Shown here piece by piece: positions 1 to 10,022 of a stretch of DNA of 64,000 nt. The translations under genes and the position numbers were made by a program. The DNA lies in NCBI GenBank assembly GCA_010356995.1, contig ML996696.1, forward strand, positions 436,364 to 500,363, read 5' to 3'. The notes beneath the pieces are model-generated. The model made no database searches. It was given only the letters and a program-made list of their open reading frames with translations, and had not been told where the DNA came from. Source of the stretch: Trichodelitschia bisporula (Eukaryota > Ascomycota > Dothideomycetes > Phaeotrichales > Phaeotrichaceae). The first letter of the stretch is position 1. The number at the start of each line of letters is the position of its first letter.

Positions 1-1711
1 AGGCTGCGGTGCCGGGAACACATTTACTGTACCGAGATGATAATCGGCGGCGGACAGGCTCTCAAAACTTTTCATGGTGAGAGTGTCGACCTCCACCTCT
101 TCCTTGGTGTGGACATTGATGAGGCGTAGCTCCGGCGGGAGGCCATTCCGGCGGCGGGGCAGACCGCGTCGCGGGGTAGTGTTGGTGGGGACGGGATTGT
201 CGTTTTCGTCGTGGGTAAGATGGGCGAGGACAAGAAGCAAAGATGGGGTATAAAGCGACAAGCCAGATATGATACAGTCATCAAAACGCAAACTGCCCGG
301 CGGTTAGCTTCAACCTCAAGCAAGACCAGGAACTCACAGATGTAAAATGGTCGCGGTCGCGGCCACGCGCTCCCCAGCAGCCTTCCCAATGCCAGGGCCC
401 TCGGGCGTAACACTGAGCACCCAGGCCGTGTCGCCCCAGCCAACGACGAGCTTCTCGACACGCTTCTTGCTCGTACCGTTCTCCGTGCCCGACTGACCTT
501 GCGTACGGCCGTTAGCCGGCACATCTTCATCAGCCTCGAGGTTCTTGTCGTCAATCCACTCGACATGCGCCTTCCACGCCGCCGCCATGTCCTCCCACTG
601 GTCGCGGGACGGCCGGTCGACATGCGCCACGCGTTTCCACGCGCGGTCCGCGTCCGCGCTTTCGAGGCGCAGGTTCGATCGCATGATTTTGAAGCCTTGC
701 TCATTGACCCAGACCACAAAGCGTCCGCTCAGTGACCACTTGATAGTGTTGATGGCGCCCTCGCCCGAGTGTAGCACAGTGTCGCGTCCCGTGTTCGCCA
801 TGAGCCCTATCGAGCTTAGCCACCCCGATGCCGCGGCTGCAGTACTGTTTATGTTCGCATTCGCGCTGACGCCGCTCTTCCCACCCGTCGTCAGAATCAA
901 GTTTCCGTCCTTGTCGCCGGAGAGGAAACTCCGGTCGGACTTGTACTCGGGTGACAAGGCGACGGCGTTGAGGCGGCGACCAAAGTTCCGCAGCTGCACA
1001 TCTTTTGGATCGACAAGCGAGGAGACACACACGTGTCCGTCCATGGATGAAGTCGCGATGAAGATGGAGTTTGAGGGTGTGGGCGGTACGGGCGCAAGCG
1101 CTTGCCGGGCAGGGCGCGAGGGACTGGCTCCCGAAGCCACCGACCCAGATCTCGAGGGGGAGCTCGTCGGAGCTTCGTTGGACGGTCGCGCAACTACATC
1201 TAGTCGGCCTGTGGGACGGGGCGGCGGAAATGGTGAAATGGAGACGGCGGTTACGGAGGCGGAGTGAGCATGGTAGGCGCGAAGAGGTTGGAACGTCGGG
1301 AGGGAAAGGACACTCTAGAGCACGCGTTAGACCACTTCAATCAGCAAGTAAAGCTCGTACAATATTGCCATTATCCGTGCCCAAGATCTACTAGACTTAG
1401 CATCCGTGCCTCTCGCTATGCGCGCGGCGCCATACCATCTTGTCGCCGGCGACGAGGAAGGCGCTCGTCATATCACCGCCGCGGTACACGCTCCCCAAGC
1501 TGGCCGTGAGGCGCATATACTTGAGCTTCGGCTCTTCATCCTCGGTCTCGCCATCGTCTGTGGTGTCATCAGCTGTCTGTGAGGGTGCAGCAGGCGTAAC
1601 GGTAGATGTGGAGGTAGGCGTGACTGAGGTGGCCGAGGGAACCTCTCGTGAGGGCTTTGGAGGCGGCGTGCGTGGCTCATCGGCCTGCTCGTCCTCCGGT
1701 TCAGCTCTCAT
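1..1711 (-). CDS. VPS41: VPS41, HOPS complex subunit, N-terminal part (runs off left edge)
   Basis: Vps41 is a HOPS tethering subunit that acts in vacuole/late-endosome fusion and AP-3 vesicle docking. Four exons are inferred on the minus strand: 1711-1436, 1387-1361 (27 nt, nine residues ILGTDNGNI), 1314-338 and 292 to beyond position 1. Introns are 48, 46 and 45 nt, all GT-AG, and the frame runs through to base 1, giving 524 codons. After a Pro/Thr/Glu-rich, disordered first 60 residues comes LKYMRLTASLGSVYRGGD, then ISVLSLPTFQPLRAYHAHS. These are the first blades of the Vps41 WD40-like propeller, and SIFIATSSMDGHVCVSSL and FDDCIISGLSLYTPSLLLVL follow in family order. The C-terminal clathrin-repeat and RING parts lie outside the window. 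The start at 1711 is the first ATG of the open frame. It is divergent from the DUF155 gene, with 294 bp between starts. Identity is secure; the microexon is inferred from frame and homology. Confidence 0.9.
1361..1387 (-). other. VPS41: 27-nt microexon of VPS41
   Basis: A nine-codon exon is flanked by a 48-nt intron (1388-1435, donor GTATGG, acceptor TAG) and a 46-nt intron (1315-1360, donor GTACGA, acceptor TAG). Without it the propeller strand between ...AGDKM and SVLSLPTF would lack the expected GTDNGNI-type loop. Both joins keep phase 0. Confidence 0.75.
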
Positions 1712-2005
1712 GCCGTTTGAGAGACACGCGGAGGAGATAACAGTGTTGCAGGTAGTCGACTGGTGTTGATTGCTGGTTTTAGAGTACAGTAGGTGTTGGC
1801 GGGAGAAGTTGGCGCTCGACGTGTGTCCGTGTGGCGCTAGTTGTGGCTGGTGAATGCAACTGACGACAGAGGGCGCAGTTCACGAGAGAAAGTTCAACAC
1901 CAACCATCTGAGCATCGTTAAACCTCTTTCCGGCAATTCGGCGAAAATAATGGTCACCATTCCCTCACATCCCACGGAGCGTTACAGATAGGAAGAAGAT
2001 ACTAG
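1712..2005. promoter_or_regulatory. Bidirectional promoter between VPS41 and the DUF155 gene
   Basis: The 294 bp between two divergent start codons must hold both promoters and 5' leaders. I see no TATA box at a convincing distance from either ATG and no recognised operator. Confidence 0.5.
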
Positions 2006-3301
2006 ATGATTTGTCTATTTCGCCTTGCCCGCCCCAGCGTCGCCCAAGGTGCACGCTCTGCCTGCGCATATCCGCCATGGCAAACCGCCCGGATGCTATC
2101 TCGCACGCCCTCATACTGGAAAAAGGCCGAACAAGATGCGCTTCCAAGTGATGATAAGAAGGCTCCCCGAACCAAAGGCCAAAATTCCCTCCGGCGCGTA
2201 TCCCTGGAAGCCGAACGATCCAGGATCGTCGTCAAGGGCCGGGGAAAGCATCAGTTCGTCGATCCAGAGCTCGAGACGAAAAAGGTGGCCGCCTACTGTG
2301 CCGCAGAGCAATACGACATCCACACCTGCGCGCGCCTCCTCCGCGCCGACGGCCACACCCTCGACCCGCACGGAACTGGCCTCTACCCGCAAGTTATCCA
2401 CATCCAGCCGACCACGGAGCCAACCGACGACGCCGGCGACATCTTCATCTTCCCCTCCGGCACCGTGGTAGCCTGGAACGTGCCCGACCGGACCGCGCTG
2501 CGCCTCGTAGAACGTGTCCTCCCGCCCGCCGCCATCAACTCCGCCCCGGGCTTCGTGGAAGTCGAGAAAGAAGACCTAGCATTCATATCCGACCCTTCCA
2601 GTGCCCGTAGCACCATCGTCGGCGACACCATCATCCTCGGTACGGCGCCCTCGGGGCTAAGGGACGGTCCCTCCGCTACGGAGACAGACGCCGTGTTCGC
2701 TAAAATCGCCTTCTCCTCCGGCCTGGCACGCAGTACCAAGCTTGCAGTGCTGGAGCGCCTGCTTGACACGTACTTCCACAGCACGCGGGGAATCCCGACT
2801 GCGCTATCACGCGGATCGCGGCTGCCGTTCGCGCACAACCCGGTCCTTCGGCGCGTGGCTGAAGTGCTCGGTCTGGGGGCCCGGCTGCCGTTCACGCGGC
2901 CGTTTATCCTGCGAAAAACCGGGGAGCTGCTGAGTATACGCGCGCAGCTTAATTTGTACTCGGAGCTGACGGATTCGCTGCCGGATTTGTTCTGGGACGC
3001 GAAGCATGAGCTTGGGCTTGAGGATTACTATGATGTGGTGGGTCGGGCGCTGGATGTTGGCGTTAGGATCAAAGGGTTGAATGAGAAGATGGATTATGCG
3101 CAGGAAATTGCAGCGGTGATGAGGGAGACTCTGAGCGAGCGGCATAATCTGCGGCTCGAGTGGGGGATCATTATTTTGATTTTCATCGAGGTCATGTTCG
3201 AAATCAGGCGCCTGTTCAAGGAGTATAGGGAAGCACAGGATCCTGACAGTGTGGATGAGCTGCTGAAGCGATACCTTAGAGCACAGCAGGAGGGGAGGTA
3301 G
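2006..3301 (+). CDS. Mitochondrial DUF155 protein (RMND1/Mrx10 type)
   Basis: Single-exon, 431 residues. The first ~35 residues are Arg/Ala/Ser-rich without acidic residues (MICLFRLARPSVAQGARSAC), as expected for a mitochondrial presequence. The DUF155 core spans roughly 145-390, with GDIFIFPSGTVVAWNV, the conserved block FILRKTGELLSIRAQLNLY and SELTDSLPDLFWD. A hydrophobic segment (LEWGIIILIFIEVMFEI, about 390-406) near the C-terminus is the family's single membrane anchor. Relatives (human RMND1, yeast Mrx10) sit in the inner mitochondrial membrane and support mitochondrial translation; the cytosolic Rmd1/Rmd8 paralogues lack a presequence. A 21-residue stretch (about 276-296) directly before the FILRKTGELL block is bracketed by a repeated RLPF and looks inserted (see findings). 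The ATG at 2006 is chosen because it provides the presequence. Confidence 0.85.
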   Translation: MICLFRLARPSVAQGARSACAYPPWQTARMLSRTPSYWKKAEQDALPSDDKKAPRTKGQNSLRRVSLEAERSRIVVKGRGKHQFVDPELETKKVAAYCAAEQYDIHTCARLLRADGHTLDPHGTGLYPQVIHIQPTTEPTDDAGDIFIFPSGTVVAWNVPDRTALRLVERVLPPAAINSAPGFVEVEKEDLAFISDPSSARSTIVGDTIILGTAPSGLRDGPSATETDAVFAKIAFSSGLARSTKLAVLERLLDTYFHSTRGIPTALSRGSRLPFAHNPVLRRVAEVLGLGARLPFTRPFILRKTGELLSIRAQLNLYSELTDSLPDLFWDAKHELGLEDYYDVVGRALDVGVRIKGLNEKMDYAQEIAAVMRETLSERHNLRLEWGIIILIFIEVMFEIRRLFKEYREAQDPDSVDELLKRYLRAQQEGR

Positions 3302-3436
3302 GCTTGTACAAACATCACGCAACTCCATGTGGCACAGAATAGTAGACATTAATAACCGTCTTTGCCACGTCAATCCTACGTAGTGATGAAACCGTCGTGA
3401 GAGGAACTATGAACGCCGTTGCACCCGATCCTGCAA
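3302..3436. other. Convergent 3' spacer between the DUF155 gene and NUP159
   Basis: A 135-bp spacer between two stop codons. The two transcripts probably overlap at their 3' ends. Confidence 0.5.
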
Positions 3437-6400
3437 CTAGCGGGCATCGGTGATGCGACCCCCCTTGCGAAGGACAGCGTCGCGCAGCTGGCCGAGAACA
3501 GCCTGCATGCTCTGCTGCTCCTTCTTAAACTGACGCACCTTCTCTTCAGTAGCAATCTTCCTAGCACTCTCGTAGGCGTCGTCATCATCATCCTCCGGCT
3601 CAAGAGAAAAGGTCCTACCAGCTCCCTTCTTCGTTGGAGTAGCAATTGAAGAGCGGAACCGCGCAGAGTCCCTAAGCTTGGTGGGCGTCTCGCCAGACAA
3701 CATCAAGCCCAACTTCCGCATCTGAGTCTCTAAGACATCGACATCGCCGCTCTTCTTCTCAACCATGCCTGTGAGCTTCTTGATGGTGTTTTCAACAGCC
3801 TCTACGGTCGGCATGTTCGACCCGTTTTTGCCGGCACTCTTGGTAGCCAACTTCGCGCGAGAAACCACAAGGCTCTCCTCAGCTTGGGCAAGCTGCTTCT
3901 GGAAATCCGAAAGTTTCTCGCGAAGGTCCTGCTGCAGCGCCGCGTGCGGCGGCTCCAGAGGCGCAGCGCGCATGGACGCCTTGCGCGCAGGATTGTTCTG
4001 GGCTTCGAGGAAGCGGCGGACCTCGATGAGCTTGTTACGAGTTCCAAGCAGCTCCTTCTTCATCTGAGTGAGCTCGCCCATCAGAGTCCCGACATCTGAG
4101 ATGCGGGCTTGCTCAAGCTGCGGCTCCAATTCCCTGCTGATGATGCTCTCCAACTTGGTTGCTTCCACCAAAGTCCAATCTTCATCGTCCTCAAGATCAT
4201 CCACAGTGCAGCGCTTGTCATCAGATCCTTGCATATGGCCACTGAGGAAGTTGCCTAGGGTCCGAGCGTTCAAACCGAGTGTATCGATCATCGAGTTGAC
4301 ATCACGGTACACACGCTCAATCTGTCCAGGGATGCCTTGCTTCGAGACACGACCTGCATAGTCCTGATGCGCCAGGAAAGGTTCCAACTTCGTGGTCGGC
4401 TCCGGGGGCGCAACGAGCTCAGCACGGATCCGCTCATCCTCGTCATCGCTAAGATCCACCGTGAAGCTAGGCTCCGGGGTTGGCTCACGTTGAGGCTTCT
4501 CCGGAATCACGGACGACCGAGGAACGACCTGCTGCGAGGGCTGCGACTGGGGCCCGAAGCGACCAACTGGGGTAGAAGCCGACCGAATTGGCGAAGGAGA
4601 ACGAGGGGGATCTGCCGCAACGGGGGCCTGGAAGATAGCTGGAGCTTTGGGGAAGCCGGCAGGAGTAGTAGTGGCAAAGACTGGTGACTCGTCCGCTCTA
4701 GGAGGGCTAGGAGCCTTGGGAGGAGGCCGAGGGCGATCTGGAGTAGTCGTCTGCACGAACCCTGAGCTAACAGGAAGGGAGGTATAGAACCCAGCCGGGG
4801 TCTTGACAGTGGACGGATCCGGAGGCAAGGGGGCCTCTTCTTCGACCTCAACCTCTGAGCCTTCCTCCTCGTCAGACTCTTCAGATTCTTGAGACTCTTC
4901 ATCTTCAGAGCCATCCGCACTATCGGATAACTCTTCAACGTCAACAGGAGGGCTTCCAGCAAGGGGTGGAATCTCCTCCACTTCGGAATGCTCCTCCGAA
5001 TTCTGCTCGTTGCTAGGAGGCGCGCTAGACACAGCGGAACTAGACGCCAGAGTAGCCGGCGATGGAATCGGCTTGGAGGTAACCTGCGGGGGGAGAGGCT
5101 GCTGAGTAGGCTCAGGATCCTTAGACGGGCTAGCTTCCTTCGGAGGGTTGACGAATGAGAAAGGAGCCTTCTTCTTCTTCTCCTCAACTTGTGGCGTCGG
5201 TGAGTTCATAGAAGGCGCACCGAAGATTGACTTCTGCTCAACAGCGGGCTGCGGGGTGACACTCTCGCTCTTTTGGGCTGGCTCAGACAAACCAGACATG
5301 AAGCCGGTACCGAACATCGAGCCTTTCGATTCCTGGGCGGTCTCGGCCTTGCCTTCAGGGGCAGGGTCCGGCTTGAAGGTGCTCGAGACCTGGAAGCCTT
5401 CCGAGGGAGCGCCGAAGAGACCCGAAGCCGGTGTCTTCACAGTAGCATTTTGCGGTGCATCATCCATCATATCGGACTCAGGCGCTTGAGCCACAGCCGG
5501 TTTCGAAGGTTGACCGAACACCGACGACTGTTCAGCGGGCGTCCCGAACAGCGATTTGCCGCCAAGGGTGGATCCGCCTACACTCGAGTCAATCGTCACT
5601 GTTGAGCCGAAGCTGGGCTCGGGAGTCCTACCAAAAGTTGCAGCAGGAGTCGGTGTTGACGGGCTCCCAAATGCCGGCTGACTCGGCTTCGGTGATTGTG
5701 CGAAGGCTGACGTAGAAGCAGGCAGAGCGGCGAAAGGAGATGCCTGAGATGCATTTGCTCCGAGCTTTGCGAATCCGCTCGGGCCAGACGCGCTGGATCC
5801 GAATGGAGGAGCACTTTTAGGTGCGTCACCGCCAGCAGTGGACTGAGTCGCCCATGGGGATTGCTTTTGGCCGATCGCGCTTGTGGCACCGAACGCACTA
5901 CCCGCAGATGCGCCGAAGGCCGTAGGAGCACTAGAAGGAGGCTGGCCAAAGGTACTTGCTTGAGCAAAGGCGGGCTTCCCAAAAGCAGCCGCCTGCGTTG
6001 TGGAAGGTGAACCCCAGGCTGACTTGGTACCGAGTTGTGATGGTGCACCGAAAGCAGAACCTCCCACCTGAGCACCGAAGGCGGAGCCACCCGAAGGAGC
6101 ACCAAAGGCTGAGCCGCCCGTCGGCGCACCAAAAGAGGGTGCACCAAAAGCAGGAGCACCAAAGGCAGGCTTACCGAATGCTGACGCGCCAGGACTGCCA
6201 AGGGCGCCAAAAGGGCTCGCTTGCGCTGGAGCAGTTGGCTTCGCCGCAAAGGGTGATCCAGTCGGAGTCGTCGTTGGGAGTTGCTGAGTCTTCGAAACGG
6301 CCCCTGTGTTTGTAGCAGAGTCCGGGTAGCGGATGTTCTGACGGAGAGCGTCCTTGTAGATGAACCACCACGCACGGAGGATACCTTCATGGTTGAGAAG

Positions 6401-7789
6401 CATCAATGCAGGAAGTGGGAATGGTGAGTAGTCCATCTCATCGCCCACGATCGGTTGCGGTACAGGCTGTTTGCTCGACAAATCCAGTGCCATGCCAATC
6501 GCTGTGGTATCGGACATGGAGTCTTGGATAGACATGGGGAGAGTGGCACGCTTGGAATCATCTGCGAATGTCGTGGTTGTGTACGCTCCAGGGATGAAAG
6601 TAGGGGCTTGATCCTTGGACAGAGGCACATCCGATTGCGTAATCAGACCAACATCAAGAGCCGCCACTGATGTTACCATCACAGTATCGAGCAGATGATG
6701 ACACTTCCGCAGCCGACTGACGTAGTGGGTCGGGGGGAAGCGGTTCATGCCAAAAGGGCCAGCTGGATCGTTGAGCTTCCGGAACATGAAATTCGAGCGT
6801 TCCTTGACCGTCTTAACATGGTGGAGTAGGGAGTCCGGCACCCTGTCAGGCTCATCAGGCGAGCTGGGCGTGTGGAACATCAGGAACTCGTCGTTCGCGA
6901 GCCAGACGATGCTTGACACTGGACATTGTTAGCAGGGGTGCAAGAGTGTGAGATCTTGGATACCATAATGAGTTGGCTGAACGTTAGGTGGTCGAGGGAT
7001 AACGGCCGCAGCGGAGCCATCAGGCTTGAGCTGCATCGCAGTGCCGTCTCCAAGACCAACTACAACCTGCTTTCCTCGATTGCTCCAAGACGCACAGGTC
7101 ACGCCCTCCTTGATGACTTGGTTGCCATTGACACCTGCAACAAACTGTTTTTCTTGCAGATTCGCGAGCATCAGATTCCCGTTTGAGAGTACAACAGCGA
7201 CCTGGTACGCGAATTCCGGTGCGGCGTTAGGAGCAAGAGCCCGGATGGAGATCCCTCCCGTTCCGACTTGGAACGAAGGCTCCTTGTTGTTCTGAAGTAT
7301 CATCTTGGTCTGATAGACTGCCAGACCGCCGCCATTCTCAGCACATATGACCAGGTACTCCCCATCGGAGGTGAATGCGACATGTGAGAGTCGAGGCACA
7401 CCGATGGACAGCTGCGGGGTGAAGTCTTTGACATTATTCGGGCCTCCACCAGGAGCATCAAAGGCAGCACGAGTGGCGTCTGTCGTTGCAATGACAAGTG
7501 TGTCAGGGGAAGCTGCAGCTACAAGTCCTTTCGCTGAGGTGATGCTAAACAGAGAGGATGTGGAAGCCGGGAGGGCGTTGGCCGGCCATGGAGATGGCAA
7601 GAACCGGAGTTTCGCATCGCCTGCAAGCGTCTTGAAGGCCAAAGCCTGCCGAAAAGATTAGTTCTGGTTTGTGCCTTGGAGCATAAGAAATAAGACCTCT
7701 GTAGAAATTTCCGGCAAATCTTGACCAACCTCACTCTGAGCGTTCGCTCCAGGCACCGCCGAAGCTGCGTTGGCGAAACTGAAAGCCAT
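3437..7789 (-). CDS. NUP159: Nucleoporin Nup159 (Nup214 homologue), cytoplasmic FG-Nup
   Basis: Three exons: 7789-7697, 7645-6964 and 6918-3437, with introns of 51 and 45 nt; 1418 residues. Residues 1 to about 450 form the seven-bladed N-terminal propeller that docks the DEAD-box helicase Dbp5 for mRNA export. It begins MAFSFANAASAVPGANAQ, continues through LPEIST|EALAFKTLAGDAKLRFLP across intron 1, and RPPNVQPTHY|VSSIVWLAND across intron 2. About 480-770 is dense in FG motifs, mostly xAFGAP, SPFG and SVFG. An acidic Glu/Ser/Asp stretch and Pro-rich linkers follow. The last ~320 residues are predicted helical/coiled coil, matching the part that binds Nup82/Nsp1 on the cytoplasmic face of the pore. 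Exon 1 encodes only 31 residues and has the unusual weak donor GTCTTA. It is divergent from PUP1. Identity is secure. Confidence 0.92.
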
Positions 7790-8418
7790 TGATGTTCCCG
7801 AAGCTACAGGAATATGGTCTTAAATAACCACTTGTAACGGTGTAAATGCTACGTCATCGAGAGTCGAGAATGGTCAACAATCGGGGTCGGGGCCCACAAG
7901 GTACGATGGTGAAGTTGGGACGGAGTCGGGAACCGTGATGCGAAGGTGTTTAAAGGTATGGAAGTTGAGCAAGAACTGCAATAAACTATCTTCAACGTCG
8001 GGAAAAGGCAGGTGGAGATTGAGGATTGAATCCAGGAAGTATTAGCTTTCGGGGAGGATGTACGGGTATGTACCGTACAGCAACAAAGTGGTCAGTCACG
8101 TCGCGGTCTTCCGCAGGCGGCGCCTCACCATAAAGTTCGCGCCTGGTGTTGTGGTCTGTGCGCGACTTGCTGCGGTGAGGTGGAGCTTGGCCTTGGCGTC
8201 ACTGCCTCAGGTGGAGCTTCGTTGGTGGAGTTGATGGACTTCAGGCTGCGACTCTGCTGCATCATCATCACCACCTTCCACGCGACAACCACCTCCACAT
8301 CTTTTTCCTAAGCTCCTTCTCGCTTGTAACGTCCCACCCTTCTTGCGTCATCAACTTTCCCGCCATCAGAATACCACTTGGCTGTTCCCTGTACACCATT
8401 CACCACCCAAGCATCATC
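7790..8418. promoter_or_regulatory. Divergent NUP159/PUP1 intergenic region
   Basis: 629 bp without an ORF of interest. It contains the partial palindrome GTACCGTAC at about 8071-8079, one of several such words in the non-coding parts of the window. The last 120 bp before the PUP1 ATG are pyrimidine-rich (CCACC/TTCC tracts), typical of filamentous-fungal leaders. Confidence 0.5.
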
Positions 8419-9368
8419 ATGGGCGGCTTCGACTTCAGTAATCACAGCCGCAACATAGCTCTCCACGCGAAGGGTGTGCCTCTTCCCCAGGCTACGAGCA
8501 CTGGCACCACCATTGTCGGTTGTTTATTTGATGGAGGAGTGGTGATTGCGGCGGATACACGGGCCACGAGCGGCCCCATTGTCGCGGACAAGGCAAGTCA
8601 CGTCCAGGTTGTGCATCGCCCTCGTCAGAGCTGGCATGGACTCTGGGGCTGCAATGCATAAAACTACGAGAATCATGCACCGAAACGAGCGAAGCTAACG
8701 AGGCAATGTAGAACTGTCAAAAGCTGCACTACATCGCTCCTCAGATCTGGTGCGCAGGCGCCGGCACAGCTGCGGATACCGAGTTCACGACTGCCCTCGT
8801 TTCGTCTAACCTCGAACTTCATGCGCTGTCTACGGGCCGCAAGCCCCGCGTTGTCACCTGTATGACGATGCTGAAGCAGCACCTCTTCCGCTACCAGGGG
8901 CACATCGGAGCCTATCTTGTCGTCGCTGGCTGCGATCCCACCGGCTCCCACCTCTTCACGGTCCACGCCCACGGGTCGACCGACAAACTCCCATACGTGA
9001 CGATGGGCTCTGGTTCCCTGGCAGCCATGTCGGTGTTCGAGTCCAAGTGGAAGGGCCAGTTGACTCGTGATGAGGCGGTCAAGCTATGTTCAGAGGCCAT
9101 CCTTGCGGGTATCTTCAACGACTTGGGTTCCGGAAGCAACGTCGATGTGTGCGTTATCACGCCCGAGAAAGCGACGCTGCTACGCAACTACATCCAGCCG
9201 AACCAACGGGAGCCGAAGATGCGCAACTACCGCTTTGAGAAGGGCACGACGGCGGTGTTGAGCGAGAAGGTGATCACCCGGGAGGACATCAGCAAGTACG
9301 TAACGGTTCATGAGCTGGGGGAAGACGGTGCGGCTGGCACTGGCGAGAAGATGGAAGTGGATACGTGA
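8419..9368 (+). CDS. PUP1: 20S proteasome subunit beta-2 (trypsin-like), Pup1
   Basis: Two exons, 8419-8592 and 8712-9368, 276 residues. Pup1 is one of the three catalytic beta subunits and is made with a propeptide removed by autolysis. The propeptide here is 29 residues and ends at G29; the mature chain starts at T30 ([20 protein letters not shown]), the nucleophile, with D46 and K62 positions of the Ntn fold in the expected places. Later blocks [28 protein letters not shown] and [16 protein letters not shown] are diagnostic of beta-2 rather than beta-1 or beta-5. The long C-terminal arm, which wraps around beta-3 in yeast, is present. The 119-nt intron has the donor AG|GCAAGT, a GC-AG intron, and acceptor TAG. 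The joined product reads [16 protein letters not shown] without a gap. Confidence 0.95.
8593..8711 (+). other. PUP1: GC-AG intron of PUP1
   Basis: 119 nt. The exon end AAG is followed by GCAAGTCAC, an otherwise perfect donor with C at +2. The acceptor is AATGTAG before AACTGTCAA. No GT donor in the neighbourhood restores the conserved VADK-NCQKL join. Confidence 0.88.
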
Positions 9369-10022
9369 TTTGGACGGGCTCGGGTGTAGGATGTAACCTG
9401 TCTAGACATGGAGTCGGCGCCGTTATATCAGCTTCCGTTTCTTGGATCGTGTCTCTTTGCTTGCGTGAGATTTCAGCATTCATTTCCACTCTGTGACCCG
9501 GCCATCTGCGGTGATAGTTTACCACATATTACGGGATATATCTCCCATCCCATACTCAACACACCGCAGTTTGCGAAGCACTCCTTCGAATGAGCATCCT
9601 TAGCTGTGGGGGTACAGTGGGCTATTGGCCCACTCGGGATTCACGTGATAGCCATTCAAACCTCGCATGAGCTTATCGATTGCGACGACGCCCGCCGACC
9701 GCCAAGGGCATGAGCAAGCGGTAAGTTGACTTGGACCTCCCCCGGGAGGACCGCCAACAGCTCCGCCACTGATATATGTTACTGCACCACCTCATTCTGC
9801 CAGCGTGGAAGCACAATCGACAACAACCATCGGCACCGCAACGTATTTTCAAGCTTGATTCGAGACCCCTTCGGCGTTCTTGTACCTGACTCGTTGGGCA
9901 AGTGGCCCGCTATCACCCCATCTCCGTGTCACTCTCCCAATTCCGCTCGGAAGACCCCGCAACCCTCAACCGTGTCGCCTCGCAAGCATTCACCCTCAGA
10001 GTCCCGTGGCTCCTTTGGTGTC
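9369..10022. other. PUP1-SDS23 intergenic region
   Basis: 654 bp. It holds the PUP1 3' end and the SDS23 promoter. An E-box palindrome TCACGTGA lies at 9641-9648. A strong donor CG|GTAAGT at 9720 follows an ATG at 9709. It may be a 5'-leader intron or the end of an extra first coding exon of SDS23 (see that gene). Confidence 0.5.
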
